This document shows, piece after piece, positions 34,955-43,849 of a DNA stretch of 64,000 nucleotides. A model generated the notes under the pieces. That model searched no databases. It was not told the origin of the DNA and was given only the letters and a program-made list of their open reading frames with translations. Position numbers and translations under genes: made by a program. How positions within the stretch are numbered: the first letter of the stretch is position 1; each line of letters starts with the position of its first letter. Origin of the DNA: Methylobacterium platani (GTDB lineage Bacteria; Pseudomonadota; Alphaproteobacteria; Rhizobiales; Beijerinckiaceae); NCBI RefSeq assembly GCF_001653715.1, contig NZ_LWHQ01000028.1, positions 20,370 through 84,369 of the forward strand, in the 5' to 3' direction.

Positions 34955-35773
34955 TCATGCCGTGAGCGGCGTCGCCTCCTCGGTCGTCACCCGGAAATCC
35001 ACGAGGGTGTTCGGCCCGAACGTGAGCGTCAGGGGCACGTCGGCGGCGTCGCGTCCGTAGGCGATTAGGATCCTGCCGATTCGCGAGCTGTTGTTGCGCG
35101 GATCGAAGGTGTGCCAGCGGCCGCCCAGGAAGACCTCCATCCAGGCCGCGAAATCTCCCGGAGCATGCGGCAACGGCAGACCGATGTCGCTGACATAACC
35201 GGTGCAGTAGCGAGCCGGGATGTTGAGGCAGCGGCAGAACGCGATCGCGAGATGGGCGTAGTCGCGACAGACACCGCGACGTTCCTCGAAGGCCTCCAGC
35301 GCCGTCCGGGTGGGCCGGGAATGCTCGTAGCCGAAGGCGATGCGATCGTGAACGTAGTCGCAGATCGCCTGCACCCGCGCCCATCCCGGTGCCATGGCGC
35401 CGAACAGGTCCCAGGCAGTCTGCGACAGGCGATCGGTCTCGCAGTACCGGCTCCCGAGCAGGTAGAGCAGCGTGTCGACGGGCAGGCTGCGCACCTCCTC
35501 CTGTCGTGCGGCCGTGTCGGTCATGTCCCCGTTGCCGTGATCGCGGACGACCGTGTCGGTCTTGAGCGTGAAACGCCCGGCCGGCGCGACGAGCCGGTTG
35601 CACCAATTCCCGAACGTGTCCCGATAGCCCTCCAGGGGCACGGCCGGCACCGTCAGCAGATAATCCGGTCGCTCGAGATCGGAGAACCGCGACGCGTGGA
35701 CGTTGAGCATCGTGACGACCGGCGTGTCCTGCACGAAGTCGTAGGTCATTTCACAGCCGACGTGGATGCGCAT
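34955..35773 (-). CDS. transglutaminase-like protein
   Basis: A 272-residue protein. The N-terminal beta domain (about 1-100) precedes a transglutaminase/protease core with the cysteine in 'RRGVCRDYAHLAIAFCR' (near 165) and aspartate in 'GRWHTFDPRNN'. The position often occupied by the catalytic His ('HAW' in active enzymes) reads 'DFAAWMEVF', so Ala replaces His; many relatives in this subfamily have Ser there, as I recall, so this may be normal for the group. Starts at ATG 35773. Roles proposed for the family include protein cross-link hydrolysis or cleavage; the substrate is unknown. Confidence 0.82.
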   Translation of the reverse strand: MRIHVGCEMTYDFVQDTPVVTMLNVHASRFSDLERPDYLLTVPAVPLEGYRDTFGNWCNRLVAPAGRFTLKTDTVVRDHGNGDMTDTAARQEEVRSLPVDTLLYLLGSRYCETDRLSQTAWDLFGAMAPGWARVQAICDYVHDRIAFGYEHSRPTRTALEAFEERRGVCRDYAHLAIAFCRCLNIPARYCTGYVSDIGLPLPHAPGDFAAWMEVFLGGRWHTFDPRNNSSRIGRILIAYGRDAADVPLTLTFGPNTLVDFRVTTEEATPLTA

Positions 35774-36121
35774 CGCGTGTCTCCGGGGGGACGGCAGGGT
35801 CGCGCTCTCCCTGAACGCGGGTCGGCTCGCGTCTCCGGTTCACGTGGCTGCACGCGAACGATCCATGACACGAATGGGCGATCTGTACAGCACGAACAAA
35901 GAGCTTTTCCGTTCGCCGGACTGGAACCCGATCATCGAAGCGACAACCGGCCCCCGGCAGGGGCATAGGCCGGTCGCTCCCTCCCATCGCGGCATTCGCG
36001 GTGGTTGCAGGCATTTGGGCGTCGTGGTCCCGACGGGCCGAAAACCCGCAACGGCGTCGGAATCCAGCCGCCACCCTTTCATGCCAAAACATGATAGAGT
36101 GGGTTTTTAGAAGGTCTCTCG
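35774..36121. other. divergent intergenic region
   Basis: 348 bases between a reverse and a forward gene, so it should carry both promoters. No gene or repeat is supported. Confidence 0.35.
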
Positions 36122-36466
36122 ATGAACCGTCAAAATAATGCAGTGGTGTTTCTGGCCACGCTGATCTGCGCGGCTGTCCTCTCCGGCATCTGGTCCAGCG
36201 CCGGAGCGCGCCCGGCCGGTGCCGGGACCGGTTCCGGGCACTCCACCGAGCGATCCGTCGATGGATCCGCTTCCAAGGTCAAATTGGATCCCGCGAAAAT
36301 CGAAGACCGCGCCAGGAGAAGAAGGGAGGCCGACCGCAGGCGCGACGAGCGCATGAACAAGCTCGGTGCCTCGATCTGCACGGGCTGCGGCGGTCCCATC
36401 GTTCCGTTTGACCCGAGCGGAGGCGATCCGAGCATCAACGGCAGATCGAAACCACAAAGGCGCTGA
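36122..36466 (+). CDS. small secreted protein
   Basis: A 114-residue protein with a signal peptide (about residues 1-29, 'VVFLATLICAAVLSGIWSSA'). A charged helical region follows ('KIEDRARRRREADRRRDERM'), then a 'SICTGCGG' Cys pair and a Pro/Asp/Ser-rich end. The CxxC could bind metal or form a disulfide. AGGT lies upstream of ATG 36122. Function unknown. Confidence 0.6.
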   Translation: MNRQNNAVVFLATLICAAVLSGIWSSAGARPAGAGTGSGHSTERSVDGSASKVKLDPAKIEDRARRRREADRRRDERMNKLGASICTGCGGPIVPFDPSGGDPSINGRSKPQRR

Positions 36467-36825
36467 ATGGTCGGCAGGAGTTCGTCATCGTGTGCGCAGC
36501 CGGGCGAGAGGCGGGCGGAAACCATGACGACACGCCATTGGCTTCGCGCGATGGATCGGCACCGATGGTCCGTAGCCGCTTGGGCGAGATCGGGTGCCAA
36601 GCCCGTATAGCGATCGAGGAGCGGGATGTCCCCGCTCGCCGACGCGCCGCTTCGTGAGACCACGGCGATCTTCGGACAATCGCTGCATGGGTTCGATGTC
36701 GCAGCCCGGATGGCAGCGTGACGGCCACGCCCACCTCCGGCTCGAAAGCCGGCTATCGGGTGTCGGCCGCCTGTCGCCGCTCCGGGACGGCGAGGCACTC
36801 AGCGGGTCGTGCGAACCCGGACGGA

Positions 36826-36957
36826 CTACCGTTTCACGCCGGGCTTGCCGTTCGTCACGACCTGGCCCTTCGTGCTCGGTGCAGCCGCAATGACTTTCGG
36901 GGTTTCCTTCTTCGGCTTCTTGGCTTCACGGTTTCCACGGGTTCGATCGCTAGTCAT
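36826..36957 (-). CDS. tiny basic protein
   Basis: A 43-residue lysine-rich ORF ('MTSDRTRGNREAKKPKKETP', ending 'NGKPGVKR') starting at ATG 36957 with GGAGAAG six bases upstream. This kind of 'RGNREAKKPK' peptide is frequent in Methylobacterium and relatives. Function unknown. It follows the gene at 36972 with a 14-base gap on the same strand. Confidence 0.6.
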   Translation of the reverse strand: MTSDRTRGNREAKKPKKETPKVIAAAPSTKGQVVTNGKPGVKR

Positions 36958-36971
36958 CTGGACTTCTCCGG

Positions 36972-37304
36972 TCAGATGTTGGGAGCCTGCGAGTCTTGCG
37001 CCTCGGGCTCGGTCGGCCCCGACAGACGCGCGAAGTCGGACAACACGGCGGCGACCATGCTCTGCAAGCGAGGATCATCGCAGGAGAGCGTCGCGGCAAA
37101 CCTTTCGAGCAGATACTTCGCTTTGTCGGCGGCCTCCGGCCATGTCGTCGCCTCGGCCGCGAACAGGTGGGCTTCCAGGTCGTGCTGGCGCGCGACGAGG
37201 CCGGCACGTTGCGCTTTCACCGCAGCTCGCCTGCGGCGCACCTTCGTCGCCTTCTGGGCGGCCATGCCGCGCCGTTCGTCAAGCTCGATCGGACGCTCCG
37301 TCAT
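36972..37304 (-). CDS. hypothetical protein
   Basis: A 110-residue helical protein starting at ATG 37304 ('MTERPIELDERRGMAAQKAT'), with a basic segment ('KVRRRRAAVKAQRAG') and an acidic helical second half ('AADKAKYLLERFAATLS', 'QSMVAAVLSDFARLSG'). No known motif. It probably forms a unit with the tiny basic gene at 36826. Confidence 0.6.
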   Translation of the reverse strand: MTERPIELDERRGMAAQKATKVRRRRAAVKAQRAGLVARQHDLEAHLFAAEATTWPEAADKAKYLLERFAATLSCDDPRLQSMVAAVLSDFARLSGPTEPEAQDSQAPNI

Positions 37305-37480
37305 CCAGCCAACCCTCCATGCTGCATTGCTGGCTCTTCGCCGCCGGGATGCGAACGCGAGTGCTCCGAGGGACCCTCTCGGACCGTGGCCGACGGAGCC
37401 GCGGAAGGGGGCCATGGCCTCGACACCCTGATATGCGGGGCACTGGACCCACGCACGTACGTTCCTTGCGCGAACGAGGT

Positions 37481-37747
37481 TCAGGGACCAGGAATGGCCG
37501 TGGCTGCCGGTAACGACGCCAAAGAATTCGGGTCACGAGTGGAGCTCGTGCCGATACCGCTGAGCAAGCGCTCGATCAGCATCGTCGCTTCATGGATCTG
37601 CATTGCCGCGCCTCTGATCGTCTCGAGACTGGCTCGCCCAGGCTCGTCGGCACTCCACCAGCGACCATTGTCGATGGCTTGAAGCAGGCGGCCGATCCGT
37701 CTGTGATCCCGCTCGATTTGTTCGATGACCTCAGCACCGTAGGGCAC
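37481..37747 (-). CDS. hypothetical protein
   Basis: An 88-residue protein starting at GTG 37747; GGAGATA six bases upstream lies in the last bases of the preceding gene, so the two are coupled. 'AEVIEQIERDHRRIGRLLQA', then 'IRGAAMQIHEATMLIERLLS'. The His/Asp/Arg helical look resembles part of a four-helix hemerythrin-like protein, without a complete iron ligand set. Function unknown. Confidence 0.55.
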   Translation of the reverse strand: MPYGAEVIEQIERDHRRIGRLLQAIDNGRWWSADEPGRASLETIRGAAMQIHEATMLIERLLSGIGTSSTRDPNSLASLPAATAIPGP

Positions 37748-37749
37748 GA

Positions 37750-38208
37750 CTATCTCCTAGAATGAAATGATAGTGAGATCTGCTGCCAAAGGCGCACCGT
37801 GCGATCATAGGATATTTGGCCGACAGCATGAGAGCGATCATAACCGCGACGGTTTCCCTGCATGCGTGCCAGTTTCAGCCGGCCGACGATCCTGTCGAGA
37901 CGCCGCTCCTCGCGTGCAATGCTCGACAAGATGTCGCGTGCGCGATCGCAAAACACGTCCTTGGATTCGACTGTGGTTGTTCCGTTCGCACTTGGCAGTA
38001 CTCGCGGACCTGATCCTTCTGACGTGCGACGATGCAGTTCGGCCCAGGCATTCAGGTGGCGCAGGAGCCTGATGTGATCGCGTTCCTCAAGCGCCTGTTC
38101 GATGCGCCAGCCGAGCAAACGGAGCCGCAGGTTGACGATGACGGCACGCAGGGTCGATCGACCGTAATCTGGGGAACGCTGCCGGCGAGAAGGAAAGTCG
38201 GTGGGCAT
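37750..38208 (-). CDS. hypothetical protein
   Basis: A 152-residue basic protein starting at ATG 38208, ending two bases before the start of the gene at 37747. It is helical and Arg-rich ('GWRIEQALEERDHIRLLRHL', 'RDILSSIAREERRLDRIVGR'). No signal peptide, membrane segment or known motif. Confidence 0.5.
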   Translation of the reverse strand: MPTDFPSRRQRSPDYGRSTLRAVIVNLRLRLLGWRIEQALEERDHIRLLRHLNAWAELHRRTSEGSGPRVLPSANGTTTVESKDVFCDRARDILSSIAREERRLDRIVGRLKLARMQGNRRGYDRSHAVGQISYDRTVRLWQQISLSFHSRR

Positions 38209-38720
38209 GGCGCCCTCCGGTGCAGTCCTGGCCCATCGCCACGACACCAGTACGTATATGGTGTGCACTGAGCGGATAGCAACTCAAATCCGAAAATACA
38301 CAAAAAATCACCGTGCGGCCAATGAAGTTGTAGGCCATGAGAACTTATCTTACCCTGTGGTTGTTGATCTCGAAGCTGAGCAATATGGACGTCAACGATC
38401 GCGCTTCTCCAGCGAGCCCGGGACGCTATCGACGCGCAAAGCGCGTTCGAGCGGACTCCGCTCGCCGCCGTGCCGACGGGCATGAGATCGCTCAAGGTCG
38501 GCGACGATGCGAACGAACTCCGCTGCATTCGCATGGAAATGGCATACAGCTCCAAGGGCGTCTCAAGCCGCCAACCCATCATGATCGATTGAATATTTCA
38601 ACAAAAATACTATAGCTTTTTCCATTGAATGAAATCGCGATGCGACCAAAAATTCAGCAGGGACTTGAAGCAGCAGATTTGGCCATCTCGTGTTAGGCAA
38701 TGCTGCCCTACGTTAAAATC
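38209..38720. other. 512-base stretch, possible decayed reading frame
   Basis: No intact gene. On the reverse strand about 38400-38560 one frame reads 'AAEFVRIVADLERSHARRHG', which looks like a protein C-terminus, but it has no start. The rest is noise. Confidence 0.35.
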
Positions 38721-38963
38721 TCAGGCTGTGTCGATCAACCATTCCGCGCTAAGAATGAGAGAGGCTGCGAATAATGCCTGCCCTGTCTCGTCGCGCATCA
38801 GCACCGCAACCTGCCGGCTTTTACCCAGGCTCATTTCCTCACGCGCGATATCTGGCAGAATACGGATCGCGGCATCGCGGGCAGCATAAGCGTTAGGAAA
38901 TTCGGTTCCTATATCGTCGGGGATCAGTTGGCCGTCTTGGATGTCGAAAAAGAAACGCGGCAT
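38721..38963 (-). CDS. DUF6894-family small protein
   Basis: An 80-residue protein starting at ATG 38963: 'MPRFFFDIQDGQLIPDDIGT', then 'RILPDIAREEM' and 'VLMRDETGQALFAASL'. It matches the DUF6894 pattern and is a paralogue of 2246-2482. Soluble, function unknown. Confidence 0.75.
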   Translation of the reverse strand: MPRFFFDIQDGQLIPDDIGTEFPNAYAARDAAIRILPDIAREEMSLGKSRQVAVLMRDETGQALFAASLILSAEWLIDTA

Positions 38964-39246
38964 CGCATGCTCTGCTCGTGTAACCCGGGAGCGCGCATGT
39001 CTCACAGCCGCCAAGGGGCAAAACAGGTGTTGGCGATGATGTGCCCTTATCTCGAAAGAAATCGAGGTGCATTAACATAAATCAAACCAGGCGGATCGCA
39101 GCCGCTGCCCCGCCTCTCACAAGACCGATGCGTGAAAATTTCTGCCCGACTATGGTCGTTTTAGCTCACTAAGCGCGTTGCGTTAAGCGAACCCACCTGC
39201 CGTGAGTGACAGTGGGCGTAGCGTTCAGCGAGGGAGACGAAAAACG

Positions 39247-39495
39247 ATGCCCATCACATACGACGAAGAATGGAAGCCCGGCTCTGACAAACATTCGAGC
39301 GTGAGGCAGGTTTATCACGATGGGAAGCGGCTCGGCCGAGTACGATCCTGGAAAGCAGAAGATCCTGGCGAGTTGACTGGTGAGTGGTTCACTGTCGAAC
39401 GATGGGAGAAGGGTCTGCATGTTCCTCAAGAAGGAATGTATGTTGATTTCCAGGAGGCTCTGGAGCGGGTCGCGCTCTACAATGTAACGCACTAA
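39247..39495 (+). CDS. small hypothetical protein
   Basis: An 82-residue soluble protein starting at ATG 39247 with a GGGAGAC site upstream: 'MPITYDEEWKPGSDKHSSVR', then 'GKRLGRVRSWKAED' and 'ALERVALYNVTH'. It appears to be a small beta-rich fold. No named family. Confidence 0.5.
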   Translation: MPITYDEEWKPGSDKHSSVRQVYHDGKRLGRVRSWKAEDPGELTGEWFTVERWEKGLHVPQEGMYVDFQEALERVALYNVTH

Positions 39496-39594
39496 AAATA
39501 AGCGCCTCTGTCATCAATCTTGGCACTTGTTTATCTAAGCGCTCTTTAGTATTTTTTACGCTAAAGCAATTTTCAAAAAAATTTTATGATTAAA

Positions 39595-39780
39595 TTATTC
39601 TAGTTTCGTCGCGTCACATTTACAAACACAAGGCTTAAAGGGTCCAAAATTATAAATGGCAATAAGTGGTCTGGTTTGCTCTAGCAGCTTACGAGATTTT
39701 TCTATGCTTTCACGGGATGATTCGATTAGCCAGGCATCGTATTCTGAAGCTGTGAAACGCTTGTGAGATGACATCGCCAT
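39595..39780 (-). CDS. small hypothetical protein
   Basis: A 61-residue protein from ATG 39780 (or ATG 39774): 'FTASEYDAWLIESSRESIEK', 'SRKLLEQTRPLIAI'. The 'ESxESIxxSRxLL' helix is reminiscent of recurrent small alphaproteobacterial proteins. The C-terminus carries three Cys ('CVCKCDATKLE'). Function unknown. Confidence 0.4.
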   Translation of the reverse strand: MAMSSHKRFTASEYDAWLIESSRESIEKSRKLLEQTRPLIAIYNFGPFKPCVCKCDATKLE

Positions 39781-39890
39781 GACAGCGCTCGTCGCGATGC
39801 AGGCGGGAGCGCACGTCTCTCTCGGCCACCAGCGCCTACAGGTTAAAACGGCTGGCGATGGAGATATCCTGCGCCTGCATTGCGAATTAT

Positions 39891-40103
39891 TCAAGTGAGG
39901 CGGCGCAGATTATTTTTAATCAGATCAGAAAATTGAGTACCGTTGGCATCTTGTTCAACAGTTCTATGACATGCAGCGAACGCATCTCGAACTTCGTCAA
40001 TCAGACGCATGTCTTCCACATCACCTTGCGCCCCTCCAGCACTAGTGGCGCGATTGAGGCAGGCGGCGAGGGGGCTAGATGAGAAAGCAGATCGGTACTC
40101 CAT
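39891..40103 (-). CDS. small hypothetical protein
   Basis: A 70-residue ORF starting at ATG 40103 with GGGG just upstream. The second half is protein-like ('MRLIDEVRDAFAACHRTVEQ', 'GTQFSDLIKNNLRRLT'). A TTG at 40118 is an alternative start. No family recognised. Confidence 0.35.
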   Translation of the reverse strand: MEYRSAFSSSPLAACLNRATSAGGAQGDVEDMRLIDEVRDAFAACHRTVEQDANGTQFSDLIKNNLRRLT

Positions 40104-40457
40104 CCCCCCGCTGAGCAAGTACTGTCAAACTGCGCCGCTCCGGCCATAGCCCAGGCGCGCATGCGAACTTACCCAGGACGCTTGGCTCGAGAAAACTCGC
40201 TCAAGAGAGATCGGTGACCCTCAAGGATAATCCGCTTTGTCTACGATCGAGTTCGTGACCTCATTGCCGCGAACATTAATGATGAAGTGCAAGCGCTTCG
40301 TTGGAATTGCTTGGCGATCTTACATCTTCGCGCCGCGTTCAGGGAAATTTTCTCTCTCACATATTGTTTTTTTCTAATGAATACTTGTAGAAGATATTTT
40401 GTATTTTATTCTGAGTTTTTTTAATATCATAATTACATAATCAGCAAGCATTATATC
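40104..40457. other. intergenic, no gene supported
   Basis: 354 bases, GC-rich at left and very AT-rich from 40340 on. Nothing recognisable. Confidence 0.35.
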
Positions 40458-40625
40458 TTATAAATCGGATGCCTCTTCTGTATCCATTACAAAACTAGCC
40501 ATGCTGTTATCATCATCAATATCTTTGAATTCAATCCAAAGCAGATTGTGGCCGCAAGGAAAATTCTTGATCTGTTGTAGCACCATGATCGCGATCTGCG
40601 GCCACGTTTTCCATTCGCGTTGCAT
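40458..40625 (-). CDS. small hypothetical protein
   Basis: A 55-residue ORF from ATG 40625: 'MQREWKTWPQIAIMVLQQIK', then 'GHNLLWIEFKDIDDDNSMAS'. A TTG at 40679 would add 18 residues. Weak ribosome site. Low-GC surroundings. Function unknown. Confidence 0.35.
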   Translation of the reverse strand: MQREWKTWPQIAIMVLQQIKNFPCGHNLLWIEFKDIDDDNSMASFVMDTEEASDL

Positions 40626-40813
40626 GCGCTCGTTCCGGAGGCGGCAGACACTGCTGCGCCACCGCAGGCCCACAGTCAAATTAGAAATTCCGTTTTCCTA
40701 CAATCATACCCTTATGCCGCACCCTCGATCACCGATATTCGCCATCAAACAGAGGGCAAAGAATTGAATTAATGTCATTTATGATCAAATTTTTACTTGT
40801 GAATGTCGATATA

Positions 40814-41032
40814 TTATTTTCCGACACTAACCTTGCAATGGTCGTAAATCTCGCTGTTTAACCCCGCTTCGAACACAATACGGGTGATATCGGCACGTCT
40901 GTTATCAAGCTGGAGCAAATCTATCGAGCAGGTGTTGCGTGCTGCGATGGGCAATCGCAGCTCCCTCAGAACGGAGTCGGCCAAGATTCTAAATCTCTGG
41001 CGGTCTTTGTGCTGCCGGAACCGGACTAGCAA
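40814..41032 (-). CDS. small hypothetical protein
   Basis: A 72-residue ORF with only a TTG start at 41032: 'FRQHKDRQRFRILADSVLRE', 'LLQLDNRRADITRIVFEAGL'. Helical and protein-like, but lacking a clear ribosome site, so it may be the tail of a decayed gene. Confidence 0.3.
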   Translation of the reverse strand: MLVRFRQHKDRQRFRILADSVLRELRLPIAARNTCSIDLLQLDNRRADITRIVFEAGLNSEIYDHCKVSVGK

Positions 41033-41666
41033 CCGAACATTGACCCCGCAGTCACACCAGCCTGCCGCCTCACGGCCGCTCGGCTGGCGTCACCGGCGGG
41101 CCGGGTCTCCGTGACGGGGAAAACGCTCCCGGTCCGCCGCGCGGTCGGCGTTCTGCCTAAGTCGTGTTCAATTCTGGAAAACCTAGATTTTTCCCGCAGG
41201 GCGCAGGTCCGGTGCGTGATATGTGACCGCCCACACCTGCAGAGAGTTTCCCGCCTCGGCAATGATTGGTGGTAATACGCTGGAAACTCGACTTGTCTCG
41301 ATCGCGAGGATCACCGGTTCCGGCAGCGGCCGCGTGACGAGGACTTGCTCGCCCGCGTTTCGTCGCGTTGATGGTGCCGACGGTAGCCCGCCGCAACCAC
41401 GACACGGCCAATATTTAGGATGCTAACCTGGCGGCGCGCTGCCAGCGCTGTCACATGTTGCGCAATCGCGATAAGCATCAGGGCTGCCACTGGCTTACTC
41501 TGTTTCGGCGCAAAGCCATGGGTGACATGTCCAAGGACGCTACCGACTTGCCTCAACTCGGCCGAGCCGACTCGATCACTCCGGTGGCGGCTCCTGATCA
41601 AAACGTTAGGAACGGGACATTCATCAATGCCAAGGTAGCTCTGGCGGAGGAACGTGGCGAGGGAAC
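41033..41666. other. 630-base stretch without a supported gene
   Basis: No convincing coding frame on either strand; a reverse frame 41311-41601 reads partly protein-like ('ALMLIAIAQHVTALAARRQV') but has no context. It must contain the promoter of the GGDEF gene. Confidence 0.35.
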
Positions 41667-43118
41667 ATGTCAGACAGCCAACGAGAAGCGGTGCGCCAAA
41701 AGGCGCTCGCCGAGATCGCGCTGCTCGACACGGCCCCGGAACGCGAGTTCGACGCTCTGGCGAAGCTCGCTCAGCGCATGCTCGGCACCCGTATGTCCTC
41801 GATCACGCTCGTCGACCCCGAACGGCAATGGTTCAAGGCGCGATGCGGTCCCTTGGCGTCCGAGACGCCTCGTGCCGGAGCATTTTGCCCGGTTGTCTTC
41901 GAGACCGAAGCACCTTTGACCGTGGCCGATGCTCGACTCGATCCACGCTTCGCGTCGAGTCCGTTTGTCATTGGCGCCCCTAACATCTGCTACTATGCCG
42001 GGGTGCCCGTCCGGGTCATGCAGACCGGCGGTGATGCGGTCGTCATCGGTACCCTCTGCGTATTGGACGATAAGCCTCGTGAACCCGGCGCCTCTGATGT
42101 GGAGGTTCTCTCGGAACTGGCCTGCATGGCCGAAGCGCTTCTTGAGGCGAGATTGGCCGCGTTACTTGCGGCCGGAGCGGCCGAGGATAGACGGCTGACC
42201 GTCGAGCACCTCGAGCGCGAGCGGCGGCAGTTCAAACAGGCAGAGCGCATGGCCGTGATGGGCTCCTGGCGCTACGATCTCGGACTCCACGTTGCGACCT
42301 GGTCAGACGGCATCTTCGCGATCCATGAGCTGCCCGTGAGCGGCGGTGTGCCGAATGACGAGATTATGAGCTTCTTTCCGGAGCCGGATAGAAGCGCGTT
42401 TCTTGCCGTGGTGATGCGCACGCTCAACACGGGTCTGCCCTTCGAGCTGGATGCGGACTTGATGACGTCAAAGGGCAACCGCCGACGAGTTCGTTGCCTC
42501 GGGGAGATCGAGATGTCGAAGGGAAGGCCCGTCGCGCTGATGGGCCTGCTTCAGGACATCACCGAGCAGTATCGTATGGAGCAAAAGCTACGACAGACCG
42601 CTCGCACCGACGATCTTACTCAGCTATCCAACCGGGCGGAGTTCAACCGGGTTCTGGACAGCCGCCTGCGGGAAGCCGATGCCAGGAATACGGAATTTGC
42701 GGTGCTGTTGATCGATCTCGATGGCTTCAAGGACGTGAACGACGCTTTGGGGCACGCCGCAGGCGACGAAGTGCTGCGCCGCGTGGCGGACCAGCTCCGT
42801 GCCGAGTACCTGAGTTCGTGTGTTCCGGCACGGCTCGGAGGCGACGAGTTCGCCGTTCTGGTCCCGCCGACGGTGGGTCGAGTCGCCATTGAGGCCCTGG
42901 TGCAAAGGCTGCTTCACAGCCTCCGCATCGTGGCGGATGGGCCTGGGCAAATTGCGAGCGTCACGGGGACGATCGGGGTCGCCTGGTCTGGTGGGGAAGC
43001 GCGGAGCCGAACAGAACTCCTTCGTAACGCAGATACGGCTCTCTACGAGGCCAAGCGCACGTGCAAGGGTACCGCCTGCACCTATTCGGGGGCATCAGAT
43101 CGCCACACCGCCGGCTGA
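41667..43118 (+). CDS. GAF-PAS-GGDEF diguanylate cyclase
   Basis: A 483-residue cytoplasmic protein that should make cyclic-di-GMP. A GAF domain (about 5-160, 'RMLGTRMSSITLVDPERQWF') precedes a PAS domain (about 210-305, 'QAERMAVMGSWRYDLG') and a GGDEF domain (about 315-475). The active site 'ARLGGDEFAVL' is intact, as is 'DLDGFKDVNDALGHAAGDEV'. The residues at the usual RxxD inhibitory site ('YLSSCVPARL') do not match, so product inhibition through that site is unlikely. Starts at ATG 41667 with GAGG upstream. It sits in a signalling-dense region. Confidence 0.92.
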   Translation: MSDSQREAVRQKALAEIALLDTAPEREFDALAKLAQRMLGTRMSSITLVDPERQWFKARCGPLASETPRAGAFCPVVFETEAPLTVADARLDPRFASSPFVIGAPNICYYAGVPVRVMQTGGDAVVIGTLCVLDDKPREPGASDVEVLSELACMAEALLEARLAALLAAGAAEDRRLTVEHLERERRQFKQAERMAVMGSWRYDLGLHVATWSDGIFAIHELPVSGGVPNDEIMSFFPEPDRSAFLAVVMRTLNTGLPFELDADLMTSKGNRRRVRCLGEIEMSKGRPVALMGLLQDITEQYRMEQKLRQTARTDDLTQLSNRAEFNRVLDSRLREADARNTEFAVLLIDLDGFKDVNDALGHAAGDEVLRRVADQLRAEYLSSCVPARLGGDEFAVLVPPTVGRVAIEALVQRLLHSLRIVADGPGQIASVTGTIGVAWSGGEARSRTELLRNADTALYEAKRTCKGTACTYSGASDRHTAG

Positions 43119-43443
43119 ACAAGGGCGTCAAACGGTATCCAAACGGGGTTCATCCGCACTTTCAGTGCTGATGACTCGCCGTCCGATTGACTGCCGTCGG
43201 TCTCGGTGGAGATCAGGAACTGTGCGACCGATCATACGACCTTGACCAGAGGTCCGAAAGTCGGTGCATCACCGTCCGGCCGGGCAGAGGAGGGGAGGAT
43301 GTCGTCTCTCCTGCCGGCGCACATAGCATCGCAGGTCCCGGTTCGTTTCCATTCCCTGAGCAGGTCAGAGGCGTCCTGGGCGCTGGCCCCGGACGCCGCC
43401 TTCGTCGATTTCGTCGGGGCATCGGTTCGCCCCGGGGCCGGGG
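43119..43443. other. convergent gap
   Basis: 325 GC-rich bases between the GGDEF gene and the receiver gene. No gene, repeat or clear terminator. Confidence 0.35.
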
Positions 43444-43833
43444 CTAGCCCATGACCTGTGCGGCGATGCCGTTGAGAGCCTTGACGATATCGTCCGGCGG
43501 GTATGGCTTGGCGAAGAACAGGCCATTGTCGGGCAAATCCTCCTTCGTCACCTTGCGCCGCCCCGACGTGACCATGATGGCGACCGGGGGCCAGCGCTCC
43601 CGCACGGCGTGGGCCAGCTTCAAGCCGTCCATCGAGCCCTCCATCTCGATGTCGGTGAACAGGACGCGAATCTCGGAATGGCGTTCGAGGAGTCGGATGG
43701 CCTGGTCGGCGTTCCGTGCCTCATAGGTCGTGAAGCCCGCCTCGATGCAGAGGTCGACGGCCTCGGCCCGAAGCAGGGCGTCGTCCTCGACGACGAGGAC
43801 GGCGACGTCGGCCGGATTGAAGGACTGTCCCAT
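43444..43833 (-). CDS. single-domain response regulator
   Basis: A 129-residue receiver. 'VLVVEDDALLRAEAVDLCIE' gives the acidic pair, 'VLFTDIEMEGSMDGLKLA' the phospho-Asp, 'IMVTSGRRK' the switch residue and 'FFAKPYPPDD' the lysine. There is no output domain. It starts at ATG 43833, 16 bases after the HWE kinase stop, so the kinase is its likely phosphodonor. It parallels the pair at 3-1435. Confidence 0.9.
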   Translation of the reverse strand: MGQSFNPADVAVLVVEDDALLRAEAVDLCIEAGFTTYEARNADQAIRLLERHSEIRVLFTDIEMEGSMDGLKLAHAVRERWPPVAIMVTSGRRKVTKEDLPDNGLFFAKPYPPDDIVKALNGIAAQVMG

Positions 43834-43849
43834 TATGCAACCCGAACCA

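Noticed and set aside
38400..38560. Reverse frame with 'AAEFVRIVADLERSHARRHG'
   Set aside because: Looks like a protein end but no start or continuous frame could be found.
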